This document shows, one piece after another, positions 1 to 7,379 of a stretch of DNA of 12,583 nucleotides. The position numbers and the translations under genes were made by a program. Position 1 is the first letter of the stretch, and every line of letters starts with the position of its first letter. The DNA comes from Candidatus Kaiserbacteria bacterium (GTDB taxonomy: Bacteria > Patescibacteriota > Minisyncoccia > Phycocordibacterales > UBA12088): positions 1 through 12,583 of the forward strand of contig SKIN01000027.1 in the NCBI GenBank assembly GCA_007116405.1, read 5' to 3'. The notes below the pieces were generated by a model. The model was not told the origin of the DNA. It was given only the letters and a program-made list of their open reading frames with translations, and made no database searches.

Positions 1-1458
1 CCACCCTTCACCACAAGCACACTGCAACAGGCAGCCTCAACACGACTCGGTTATTCTCCGGCACGCACCATGGCGCTGGCGCAGAAGCTCTATGAGAAAG
101 GGTACATCACCTACATGCGCACCGATGCGCCGACCTTAAGTAAGATGGCGCTTGCTTCTATTGCTGAAGTCGTGCGAAAGGAGTACGGCGAATCTTATGT
201 TGACGTCAAGAATTTCAAAGCAAAGAGCAAGAACGCCCAGGAGGCACACGAAGCTATTCGTCCCACTGACCCCAAGAAACGAAGTGCAGGACACACCGAT
301 GAGCAGAAACGCCTATATCACCTTATATGGACTCGCGCTGTCGCAAGCCAAATGTCTGCCGCCCGCCTCCTTAAGACAAAGGTCACTGCAAACGTGACCG
401 GCGGAGATATTCCGGATTTCACCCTTACTGGATCACGTGTCGTCTTTGACGGCTGGCTCAAAGTGGACCCCGGCGCCAGGGGGGAGGATGTGACCGTGCC
501 AGAGCTTACAGAAGGTGCTGCCTTGGCATTCCAGGGTATGCACGCGGAAGCAAAGGAAACGACACCACCCAACCGCTACAGTGAAGCCGGACTTGTGAAG
601 GAGCTTGAAAAGCGCGGCATCGGTCGACCGTCAACGTACGCCAGCATCATGAAGAACCTTGCTGACAGAGGGTATGTGGAGAAGCAGGGAAAGACGCTCA
701 TCCCGACAGACACAGGAGACGTGGTAAGTACATTCCTCGAACAGAACTTTGCACACTACATCAGTGACGACTTCACCGCCGAGATGGAGAACGAACTTGA
801 CCAGATAGCAAACGGCGACCGTGACTACGCCACCATGCTCGGCGACTTTTACATCGACTTCCAAAAAGCGGTAAAAGCGAAAGAGGATGTCCCCAAGCTG
901 ACCAACCTTGGAGCAGCGCCTGATGAATTCCGCTGCCCACTCTGTGATGCTTCGATGGAGTACAAGCTTGGGCGAGGTGGTAGGTTCATGAGCTGTAGCA
1001 GGTACCCGGAATGTACAGGAGCACGCACCAATGAAGGTAACGTGGTCGAACCTGATAAACCCATTGGCACCTATCCGGAGACGGGGGAACCGATATTCGT
1101 TCTAGATGGAAAGTTTGGTCCTTATGTCCAGGTGGGCGACCCGAAAGTGGCAAAGGAAAAGAAGAAGCCAAAGACGCGTCCACGTCGCGCGAGCTTGCCG
1201 AAGGGTAAGGATCCGCACTCAGTGACCCTCGAAGATGCCCTTGTGTACCTGTCACTGCCACGTGTGTTGGGAAACCACCCGGACACGGGCGAACCTATTA
1301 CCGCGAGCGTTGGGCGTTTTGGACCCTATATCGTTCACGAAAAGGATTTTCGCTCTCTGAAGACTGATGATGTCTACACGATACCGCTTGAACGCGCTAT
1401 CGAGATACTGCGCGAACCCAAGAAGGTCGGCCGAGGCCGTTTTAGAAAAAAGAAGTAA
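1..1458 (+). CDS. topA: DNA topoisomerase I (type IA), 5' end outside the window
   Basis: The enzyme relaxes negatively supercoiled DNA by cutting one strand through a tyrosine and passing the other strand. The reading frame is open from base 1, and the N-terminal TOPRIM domain lies off the left edge. The visible 485 residues begin with the family block PFTTSTLQQ, then GYSPARTM. The motif ITYMRTD carries the catalytic tyrosine (residue 38 of the fragment, codon 112-114). The clamp segment SEAGLVKELEKRGIGRPSTYA follows, about residues 190-210. A four-cysteine zinc ribbon (C312, C315, C332, C338) comes next. Two C-terminal repeats of the type 'TGEPI...GRFGPY' and a basic tail complete the protein, as in many bacterial TopA. 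The internal ATG at base 70 is not the start, because conserved sequence precedes it. The gene ends at TAA and typA follows 76 nt later on the same strand. Identification is essentially certain. Confidence 0.97.
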   Translation, partial: PPFTTSTLQQAASTRLGYSPARTMALAQKLYEKGYITYMRTDAPTLSKMALASIAEVVRKEYGESYVDVKNFKAKSKNAQEAHEAIRPTDPKKRSAGHTDEQKRLYHLIWTRAVASQMSAARLLKTKVTANVTGGDIPDFTLTGSRVVFDGWLKVDPGARGEDVTVPELTEGAALAFQGMHAEAKETTPPNRYSEAGLVKELEKRGIGRPSTYASIMKNLADRGYVEKQGKTLIPTDTGDVVSTFLEQNFAHYISDDFTAEMENELDQIANGDRDYATMLGDFYIDFQKAVKAKEDVPKLTNLGAAPDEFRCPLCDASMEYKLGRGGRFMSCSRYPECTGARTNEGNVVEPDKPIGTYPETGEPIFVLDGKFGPYVQVGDPKVAKEKKKPKTRPRRASLPKGKDPHSVTLEDALVYLSLPRVLGNHPDTGEPITASVGRFGPYIVHEKDFRSLKTDDVYTIPLERAIEILREPKKVGRGRFRKKK

Positions 1459-1464
1459 CCCGGG

Positions 1465-1518
1465 ACGCAAACAACGCGTTGGGTCGTATCACACGCCTTG
1501 ACGCATGCTCGTTTGCGT
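1465..1518. repeat. 8-bp inverted repeat between topA and typA
   Basis: ACGCAAAC (1465-1472) is matched by its reverse complement GTTTGCGT (1511-1518), with 38 bases between. The interval also holds the palindromes AACGCGTT (1473-1480) and GCATGC (1503-1508). No T-tract follows, so it is not a standard terminator. It could be a leader structure or operator for typA, or chance. Confidence 0.3.
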
Positions 1519-1534
1519 GCCACATTTGTACGGT

Positions 1535-3334
1535 ATGTCAGAAACACAGATTCGTAACATCGCCATAATCGCTCACGTCGACCACGGGAAGACCACGCTG
1601 ACCGACGCTATACTCCGTCAGACGAATGCGGTGGCCGAAGGCGTGACCATGGACTCCGACTCTATCGAGCAGGAGCGTGGTATCACCATATACAGCAAGA
1701 ATGCATCGTGCGTATACAAGGATACAAAGATAAACATTGTCGATACGCCCGGACATGCCGACTTTGGTTCTGAAGTGGAGCGTGTGCTTCGCAGTATTGA
1801 TTGTGTGCTGTTGGTGGTCGATGCTCAAGAGGGACCGATGCCGCAGACACGTTTTGTGCTCAAGAAGTCGCTTGAACTCGGACACCGTCCCATTGTGGTC
1901 ATCAACAAGATAGACAAACCGGCTGCAGACATCGACGCGACACATGACAAGGTCTTTGACCTCTTTGCCGACCTCGGGGCAAGTAACGAACAGCTCGACT
2001 TCCCAACCATACTCACCATAGGAAGACAGGGTATCGCAAAGCGTTCGCTTGAAGATGATTCGAAAGACCTTTCGCCACTCCTTGATCTCATCCTCGAGCG
2101 AGTACCGGTAGCAAGCGGTGATGTCACCGCGCCGGTGCGCGCGCAGCCATTCAACCTTGCGTATGACAACTACCTCGGGCGCCTTGGTATCGTCCGGGTG
2201 TACGACGGCACCATTCGCCCCGGTGACACACTGTACGCAAAGAGTGAGTCGGGTGTTCATAAGGGCAAAGTGACAAAGCTCTTCACGTTTGCCGGTCTTA
2301 CACGAAACGACGCGCAGGAGCTTGTCGCGGGGGATATCGGCATCGTTGCGGGTCTTCCGGACATCTTTATCGGAGAGACCATCACGACTGATCCGGAGAT
2401 TGCGCTTCTGCCCGCCATCGCCGTCGATGAACCGACCATTGAGCTTACATTTCTCGTGAACGACTCACCGTTTGCCGGACGCGAGGGAACTTATGTGACC
2501 AGCCGACAGATACGCGCACGCCTGGAGAAGGAGCTCGAGGTGAACGTCGGTCTACGAGTCGATTTTGGTCAAGCGGGAGGTGAACGATTTGTCGTGCGGG
2601 GTCGTGGGGAACTTCACATCGCTATATTGCTCGAGAATATGCGTCGGGAGGGCTATGAGATCCAGGTCAGCAAACCGCAGGTCATCATGAAGGAGATCGA
2701 CGGCGTAAAGCACGAACCGTTTGAAGAGGTGACCGTCGACGTACCTGAGATATACCAGGGATCCGTCATCCAAAAACTGGGCAGCCGTGGCGCACGCATG
2801 GTGTCCGCAGAACCACATGCCGACCACGTGCGGATCATATTCACCGGTCCGACCCGTGGATTGTTCGGATACCGCTCAGAGTTTGTCATCGACACCAGGG
2901 GGGAGGGCACTATTTCAACACGCGTTCTTGGGTTCGAACCATATGCGGGCGACATTGCAAAGCGAGAAGAGGGCAGCATGATATCGCAAGTGACCGGCAA
3001 GGCACTTGCCTACACACTCGACAACCTTCAGACTCGCGGCACGCTGTATATCCGAGAGAACACCGACGTATACGAAGGGCAGGTGATAGGAAACACTGCA
3101 CGAGGAGATGAGATGGTGGTAAACCCGACCAAGGGAAAGAATCTGACCAATGTCCGTTCAAAAGCCGCTGATGAGGCCATCAAACTCATCCCACCGCGAC
3201 TGCTCACTATCGAGTCCGGCCTGGAGATAATGAGTGACGATGAGTACCTCGAGGTCACTCCTGAGTCAGTACGCCTCCGCAAACAACAGCTTACCGAGAC
3301 AGGTCGCGCGCGGGCGAAACGTAGCAGCTCGTAA
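1535..3334 (+). CDS. typA: Translational GTPase TypA/BipA
   Basis: This is a ribosome-associated GTPase related to EF-G and LepA, linked in other bacteria to ribosome assembly and stress or cold adaptation. With the start at 1535 the protein has 599 residues, close to the usual 600-615. GTPase motifs are intact: G1 AHVDHGKT (13-20), G2 RGITI (48-52), G3 DTPGH (70-74) and G4 NKID (124-127). Family-typical blocks follow, including EGPMPQTRFVLKK, then RGRGELHIAILLENMRREGYE and the BipA-specific C-terminal stretch PTKGKNLTNVRSKAADEA. An in-frame ATG at 1505 would add ten residues (MLVCVPHLYG). I reject it because homologues begin near MSETQIRNIAIIAHVDHGK. Neither start has a recognisable SD. It could be read through from topA or from its own promoter. 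I see no convincing -35/-10 pair in the gap. Confidence 0.97.
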   Translation: MSETQIRNIAIIAHVDHGKTTLTDAILRQTNAVAEGVTMDSDSIEQERGITIYSKNASCVYKDTKINIVDTPGHADFGSEVERVLRSIDCVLLVVDAQEGPMPQTRFVLKKSLELGHRPIVVINKIDKPAADIDATHDKVFDLFADLGASNEQLDFPTILTIGRQGIAKRSLEDDSKDLSPLLDLILERVPVASGDVTAPVRAQPFNLAYDNYLGRLGIVRVYDGTIRPGDTLYAKSESGVHKGKVTKLFTFAGLTRNDAQELVAGDIGIVAGLPDIFIGETITTDPEIALLPAIAVDEPTIELTFLVNDSPFAGREGTYVTSRQIRARLEKELEVNVGLRVDFGQAGGERFVVRGRGELHIAILLENMRREGYEIQVSKPQVIMKEIDGVKHEPFEEVTVDVPEIYQGSVIQKLGSRGARMVSAEPHADHVRIIFTGPTRGLFGYRSEFVIDTRGEGTISTRVLGFEPYAGDIAKREEGSMISQVTGKALAYTLDNLQTRGTLYIRENTDVYEGQVIGNTARGDEMVVNPTKGKNLTNVRSKAADEAIKLIPPRLLTIESGLEIMSDDEYLEVTPESVRLRKQQLTETGRARAKRSSS

Positions 3335-3382
3335 TTCCATTTAGGTACACTGGAAAACCTCCGTACATGAGAATACAGTGCG

Positions 3383-3391
3383 TGGTATGAT
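3383..3391 (+). promoter_or_regulatory. Candidate extended -10 promoter for the exchanger/YgjP unit
   Basis: TGGTATGAT combines a TGn extension with a near-consensus -10 (TATGAT). It lies 18 bases before the ATG at 3410, which predicts a start of transcription near 3398 and a leader of only about a dozen bases. There is no good -35, which is tolerated by extended -10 promoters. The 75-base gap after typA has no clear terminator; a 5-bp TTCCA/TGGAA pair (3336-3355) is too weak to call. Confidence 0.4.
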
Positions 3392-3409
3392 TACCTCGAC
3401 CACGTAACC

Positions 3410-4339
3410 ATGTTTCTTGACCTTGTACTCCTCGCGACCCTCTTCGTAGCGCTCGGCGTGTTTGCAGACATGTTGGTGCGCCACGTGCGGCACATAGCAC
3501 ACGCGCTGAAGCTGCGGCTCTTTGTAATAGGCATCATTCTTGGTGTGTTTACGACCATGCCTGACTTCGCGGTGGGGCTCAATGCCATCCCCCAGGGCAT
3601 CGTTTCAGTATCGGGGGGTAACCTCCTTGGCGGCATCATCGTCATATTCGGACTTGTACTTGGCATCAGCCTCATCTTGCACCGCTCGATACTCACCGAC
3701 GGAGCATGGAAAGCACTCATCCCCTCAATAGCATTCATACTCTCACCCCTTATACTTGCGGCAGACGGCAGTATCAGCATGTACGATGGCATGCTGATAC
3801 TCGCTCTCACAGGCGGACTGATCTACTACCTTCATCGTACCGACAGGAGGGTACTCGCTCCGGACCCACAACGCTCCGAGGGCGGCTCATTGCCGATATC
3901 GGTCCTTTGGGTGATGGGTTCACTCGCGGGCATACTGCTTGCGTCAAATATCATCGTTGACACATCGGTGCGCGTGCTCGAAAACTTTGGCGTGAGTCAG
4001 TTCATCCTGGGTGCCCTCATCTTTAGTATCGGCACCAATCTTCCGGAGTTCACCATTGCTATCACCTCATGGTGGCGAAAAGTCCCCGACCTCTCAGTGA
4101 GTCACCTTGTGAGCTCGGGGTTAATGAATGTGACCGCTCTTGGCATCCTCGCCATCCTCGCCGGTTCTATCACGTTAACGACCGGGTATGGGTACATGAT
4201 CCTCGCCGCCTCTATGACCATCACCTTGCTCATGTTTATGCTGTTCTACCGCACCGGCTACGTACTGAGTAGAGTGGAGGGTCTGTACCTCGTAGGAGTG
4301 TACTGTTTCTTTGTGGTGGGAACATTGCTCACCCACTAA
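3410..4339 (+). CDS. CaCA-superfamily (sodium/calcium exchanger-like) membrane protein
   Basis: A 309-residue, very hydrophobic protein with about ten predicted membrane segments arranged as two halves around a short polar loop (about residues 141-162). Each half contains a recognisable alpha-repeat of the cation/Ca2+ antiporter fold: GVFTTMPDFAVGL (45-57) with GGNLLGG (69-75) in the first half, and GTNLPEFTIAI (208-218) with SSGLMN (235-240) in the second. Family members exchange Ca2+ for Na+, H+ or K+ across the cytoplasmic membrane. Several predicted ion-ligand residues differ from the usual pattern: D52 in place of Glu, G75 and I79 in place of Ser and Asn, N210 in place of Ser, N240 in place of Asp. 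The substrate is therefore uncertain. The ATG has no SD and follows the candidate promoter at 3383. A peptidase gene starts 1 nt after its stop. The family call is fairly firm; ion specificity is not. Confidence 0.85.
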   Translation: MFLDLVLLATLFVALGVFADMLVRHVRHIAHALKLRLFVIGIILGVFTTMPDFAVGLNAIPQGIVSVSGGNLLGGIIVIFGLVLGISLILHRSILTDGAWKALIPSIAFILSPLILAADGSISMYDGMLILALTGGLIYYLHRTDRRVLAPDPQRSEGGSLPISVLWVMGSLAGILLASNIIVDTSVRVLENFGVSQFILGALIFSIGTNLPEFTIAITSWWRKVPDLSVSHLVSSGLMNVTALGILAILAGSITLTTGYGYMILAASMTITLLMFMLFYRTGYVLSRVEGLYLVGVYCFFVVGTLLTH

Positions 4340-4340
4340 C

Positions 4341-4922
4341 ATGCCAGACACTCAGTCGACAGTACGGCACGACAGCAGACTACCGGAATACATACTGCGT
4401 AGACGCAAGCGTCACGGCAGGATAACGCTTACTGTGCAGGAGGACGGCAGGGTGCTGGTGACCGCTCCAAAACGACTCGCACTGAGGGACATAGAACACT
4501 TTGTCCGTGACCACACCACATGGATACGCACTATACTGAATACACTCACGCGCCCACGCGCCCACAGCGACCGCAGTGGTCGGGAACATTACCTGGCACA
4601 TAAAGAGCGTGCGCGGTCGTTCGTAGAACAGCGACTCGCCGTGCTCAACAGGTCGTATGGTCTTTCCTATCGCCGCATCGCCATTCGCCGAACAAAGACG
4701 CGATGGGGAAGCTGTAGTGCAACCGGATGCCTCAACTTTGATTACCGCATCCTCTTCTTGCCCGCACATCTACAGGACTATCTCCTCGTTCACGAACTCT
4801 GTCATCTGCAGGAACTCAATCACTCGAAACGATTCTGGGCACTTATCGCGCGCACTGTGCCGAACTACCAAACACTCCGGCGAGAACTCCGTGCTGTCGA
4901 CCGACGTGCACTTGCCGACTAA
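4341..4922 (+). CDS. YgjP-like (DUF45/WLM family) zinc metallopeptidase
   Basis: A soluble 193-residue protein. Its C-terminal half carries the YgjP signature: TRWGSCS (120-126), then the zinc site HELCH (residues 151-155) followed by LQELNHSKRFW. H151 and H155 bind zinc, E152 is the expected general base, and the NHS-xx-FW block supplies the third ligand. The N-terminal part (about 14-65) has the basic 'RRRKRHGRITLTV...APKR' strand pattern usual for this family. E. coli YgjP itself has no well-settled substrate. I chose the ATG at 4341, 1 nt after the exchanger stop (TAA-C-ATG), over an in-frame upstream ATG at 4311 that would overlap the exchanger by 29 bases. The spacing implies co-transcription and probable translational coupling, as no SD is visible. 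Nothing suggests export, so it likely acts in the cytoplasm. Confidence 0.9.
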   Translation: MPDTQSTVRHDSRLPEYILRRRKRHGRITLTVQEDGRVLVTAPKRLALRDIEHFVRDHTTWIRTILNTLTRPRAHSDRSGREHYLAHKERARSFVEQRLAVLNRSYGLSYRRIAIRRTKTRWGSCSATGCLNFDYRILFLPAHLQDYLLVHELCHLQELNHSKRFWALIARTVPNYQTLRRELRAVDRRALAD

Positions 4923-4935
4923 GTGTCTGATTTTT

Positions 4936-4946
4936 ACGTTGAACGT
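4936..4946. promoter_or_regulatory. Upstream palindrome in the htrA control region
   Basis: ACGTTGAACGT is a perfect 11-base palindrome (5-bp arms, one central base). It overlaps the position where a -35 (TTGAAC, 4939-4944) would sit relative to the -10 at 4955-4960, although the spacing of about 10 bases is too short for a classical pair. It may be an activator or repressor half of a two-site control region. Confidence 0.35.
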
Positions 4947-4951
4947 CTCCA

Positions 4952-4960
4952 TGGTATATA
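4952..4960 (+). promoter_or_regulatory. Candidate extended -10 promoter for htrA
   Basis: TGGTATATA is a TGn extension plus TATATA, 31 bases before the htrA ATG, predicting transcription from about 4967. An overlapping alternative -10 is TATACT at 4959-4964. It shares the TGGTAT core with the candidate promoters at 3383 and 8866. It lies between two perfect palindromes. Confidence 0.45.
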
Positions 4961-4963
4961 TAC

Positions 4964-4978
4964 TAGGAGTTACTCCTA
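4964..4978. promoter_or_regulatory. 15-base perfect palindrome, likely operator, at the htrA start of transcription
   Basis: TAGGAGTTACTCCTA has 7-bp arms around a single T. It covers the predicted transcription start (about 4967), where a bound repressor would block initiation. If transcription begins further upstream, the same sequence would form a hairpin hiding the only SD-like GGAG of the leader. Either reading makes it a probable control site for the protease unit. The binding factor is unknown. Confidence 0.5.
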
Positions 4979-4991
4979 ATGATTCGGACGT

Positions 4992-6233
4992 ATGCATGAT
5001 GACATCACAACAACACCACGGCATACGAGAACCGTGGCACTATCCGTCGGCCTTTCCACTATCGCGTCTTTGTTCACTGCGATAGCTGTCGTCGGTATCA
5101 TGAGCGCGGAACCCGCCCATCCTCCGCATGATACGCCCTCTGCGTTATCGGTTGCTGAGGAAGGCGTACCACACCATGCTGATAGCGAACCTGTCGTCAC
5201 AGTCGTTGAGAAGGCTAATGACGCTGTTGTTTCTATTGTGGTCACAAGAGATGTACTTGTCCTCGAGCAGTACTTCGAGCGTATCGACCCGTTCGGCTTT
5301 GGACCGTTCGGTTACATCGAGGTGCCGCGTGTTCGTGAACAGGGGACTGAGGAGCGAGAGGTCGGCGGAGGTACGGGGTTCTTCGTATCACCTGACGGTC
5401 TCATCATCACCAACAGACACGTGGTACAGGAGACCGACGCGCGATATTCGATACTCCTTAATGACGGCACTCGCCATGATGTCGATGTGTTGGTAAGAGA
5501 CCCACAGCTCGACATTGCCGTACTGAAGGTCGAGGAGGTGGATATCCCACCAGAGGGGTTTACATACCTCACGTTCGGGTCCTCCGCCACCCTAAGACCG
5601 GGACAAACGGTCATTGCGATCGGTAACGCGCTAAGCGAGTTTAGGAATTCCGTATCTGTAGGCGTTGTATCCGGTCTATCGCGTTCGGTTGTGGCGAGTG
5701 ACAGGAGAGCCGGAAGGACGGAACTACTGGAGGGGGTCATACAGACCGACGCTGCCATCAACCCCGGTAACTCTGGAGGACCGCTTCTTGATCTTAGTGG
5801 AACCGTCGTGGGGGTCAACGTAGCGCGCACGGGTGGGGCGGAAAATATAGGTTTTGCGCTCCCAAGTGACCTCGTTGCAAGCGTCGTGGAGTCAGTGATG
5901 ACCTATGGTGAAATACGGCGCCCGTTCCTTGGAGTACGTTACATTGAACTCAACCAGAGCATCGCTGCCAATAATGAGCTTTCGGTCGACTACGGTGCAT
6001 GGTTGCGTGGTGGACCGGAGGGTCCGGCAATACTCAAGGATTCACCGGCACAGCGGTCAGGCCTACAAGAAAATGACATCATCATCGCTGTTGCGGGTAT
6101 CTCACTCCGTGACCGTTCACTTGGGTCGGCACTGCGGGAACAGAGGGTGGGTGACACGATCCAGGTCACCTATCTTCGTAATGGAGTTGAACATACCTCA
6201 CAAGCCACGCTGGATATGGCTCCAACGCAATAA
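4992..6233 (+). CDS. htrA: Membrane-anchored HtrA/DegP-type serine protease with one PDZ domain
   Basis: A 413-residue quality-control protease of the S1C family, degrading misfolded proteins outside the cytoplasmic membrane. Residues about 15-37 form an uncleaved-looking N-terminal membrane anchor, followed by a low-complexity linker rich in Pro, His, Ala and Glu. The trypsin-like domain (about 70-305) has the complete triad: H143 in TNRHVV, D174 in DPQLDIAVL and S261 in NPGNSGGP. A stretch rich in Phe, Gly and Pro (about 95-115), in the position of the regulatory loop LA, precedes the GTGFFVS strand. One PDZ domain occupies about 312-405, with LGVRYIEL and the ligand-groove region SPAQRSGLQENDIIIAV. 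This layout matches DegS/HhoA-type proteins rather than two-PDZ DegP. The ATG at 4992 gives the anchor directly; no SD lies at proper distance. Palindromes at 4936 and 4964 suggest regulated expression. A PLD gene follows 21 nt later, probably in the same transcript. Confidence 0.95.
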   Translation: MHDDITTTPRHTRTVALSVGLSTIASLFTAIAVVGIMSAEPAHPPHDTPSALSVAEEGVPHHADSEPVVTVVEKANDAVVSIVVTRDVLVLEQYFERIDPFGFGPFGYIEVPRVREQGTEEREVGGGTGFFVSPDGLIITNRHVVQETDARYSILLNDGTRHDVDVLVRDPQLDIAVLKVEEVDIPPEGFTYLTFGSSATLRPGQTVIAIGNALSEFRNSVSVGVVSGLSRSVVASDRRAGRTELLEGVIQTDAAINPGNSGGPLLDLSGTVVGVNVARTGGAENIGFALPSDLVASVVESVMTYGEIRRPFLGVRYIELNQSIAANNELSVDYGAWLRGGPEGPAILKDSPAQRSGLQENDIIIAVAGISLRDRSLGSALREQRVGDTIQVTYLRNGVEHTSQATLDMAPTQ

Positions 6234-6254
6234 CAGTCCCCACAGGCCGCACTC

Positions 6255-7292
6255 ATGCGACAAAAGAACATATTTACAACGTCGGTGTCCGCATGGCATG
6301 CAATGGTCGAGAGTATTCGCTCAGCAAAACAGAGCATCTACCTCGAGATGTACATATTCGAGGATGCGGATATGCATCCCGAACTCGATTTTGTGTCTCT
6401 CCTCGAGGAAAAGGCACGTGACGGTGTACATGTGGCACTTATCCTTGATGCGTTTGGGAGCAGAGGCCTCTCCACTTCATCCAAAGAGCGGCTGAAGCGC
6501 GCGGGTGTTGAGATACTCTTCTACACATTCTACTTCCAAAGGACGCATCGAAAATTGCTCATTGTTGACGAGCGCGTCGCGTTTGTGGGAGGAGTCAACC
6601 TCTCTCGACGTTTTAGTGAGTGGGATGACTTGGTCATCAGAATGCGGGGTAGACTTGTCCGGCGTATCACGAGGTCTTTTGCTCGCGTCTATAAGACCTG
6701 TGGGGGGAGGGATAAACGAGTAGTGTACCGCGTGAAGGTATCACCGCTACGGAAAGCTCGTTTTTGGTTTGTTGAACACGGTATTGGCACTAAGCGTCAT
6801 GAGATGCGTCGACAGTACGAACGTCACATCGCGAATGCTAAAGAACAGATACTACTTGTCACCCCGTATTTCATACCGCAACGTTGGCTGCTGAACGCTT
6901 TGCTTCGAGCTATTGAGCGGGGCGTACGTGTCGAGGTACTTCTACCAATTCGCGGGGACTATGCGACCATGGATCGCCTCAATGGATATTATGCCGATAG
7001 ATGCAGTGCTTTGGGCATTTTTATTTACTGGTACGAGCGAATGAATCATAGTAAAGCAATGCTTGTTGATAACAAAGTAGGAGTCATTGGTTCACAAAAC
7101 CTTGATGTACTCTCCTTCAGTTGGAATGCAGAAGCGAGCATGTTCTTTGATGACCCGAGGCATGTGTCAGATCTACGAGAGACCTGCGATGCGTGGAAAA
7201 GACACTCTGTGCCACATTGCAGAGGCACGAACCGCGTCTGGTATGACCGGCCACTCATGCTGTTCATGCGTGCACTAGAGCCCATGCTCTGA
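6255..7292 (+). CDS. Phospholipase D superfamily protein, cardiolipin synthase-like (two HKD motifs)
   Basis: A 345-residue protein with two PLD catalytic motifs. The first is H98-x-K100-x4-D105 (THRKLLIVDERVAFVGGVNL) and the second is H265-x-K267-x4-D272 (NHSKAMLVDNKVGVIGSQNL). Each is followed by the usual G-G/S-x-N-L strand. The opening segment AKQSIYLEMYIF and the mid-protein LLVTPYFIP also match bacterial cardiolipin synthases, which join phosphatidyl groups to make cardiolipin at the membrane. It lacks the two N-terminal membrane helices of ClsA, and in layout it is closer to the shorter ClsB/YbhO type. Other PLD activities (nuclease, other transphosphatidylation) cannot be excluded. 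It starts 21 nt after htrA without a clear SD, so co-transcription as an envelope-maintenance pair is likely. A hairpin at 7318 follows the stop. Confidence 0.88.
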   Translation: MRQKNIFTTSVSAWHAMVESIRSAKQSIYLEMYIFEDADMHPELDFVSLLEEKARDGVHVALILDAFGSRGLSTSSKERLKRAGVEILFYTFYFQRTHRKLLIVDERVAFVGGVNLSRRFSEWDDLVIRMRGRLVRRITRSFARVYKTCGGRDKRVVYRVKVSPLRKARFWFVEHGIGTKRHEMRRQYERHIANAKEQILLVTPYFIPQRWLLNALLRAIERGVRVEVLLPIRGDYATMDRLNGYYADRCSALGIFIYWYERMNHSKAMLVDNKVGVIGSQNLDVLSFSWNAEASMFFDDPRHVSDLRETCDAWKRHSVPHCRGTNRVWYDRPLMLFMRALEPML

Positions 7293-7317
7293 CTGTTTAC
7301 AATGACCTTGCCCAAAA

Positions 7318-7342
7318 ACGGTAATGGCATCATCATTACCGT
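7318..7342 (+). terminator. Perfect 9-bp hairpin after the PLD gene
   Basis: ACGGTAATG (7318-7326) pairs with CATTACCGT (7334-7342) around a 7-base loop, 25 nt after the PLD stop. The tail (ATAGTAATTTC) is only moderately T-rich, so termination may be weak. The end of the right arm overlaps a TATAGT -10-like sequence (7342-7347) just before the next gene, so an operator role is an alternative. Confidence 0.45.
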
Positions 7343-7379
7343 ATAGTAATTTCTCACCATGCATATACCACACATACGA

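Noticed and set aside
1505..1534. Upstream ATG start for typA
   Set aside because: The ten added residues are not part of the family's N-terminus, and no SD favours this start.
1538..2260. 240-codon minus-strand open frame across typA
   Set aside because: It is fully antisense to the conserved typA GTPase domain and its translation looks like no protein family.
4311..4340. Upstream ATG start for the YgjP-like gene
   Set aside because: It overlaps the exchanger by 29 bases, whereas the ATG at 4341 is spaced one base after the exchanger stop, a common coupling layout.
5128..5496. Overlapping plus-strand frame inside htrA
   Set aside because: It is out of frame with a gene showing an intact catalytic triad and has no recognisable sequence of its own.
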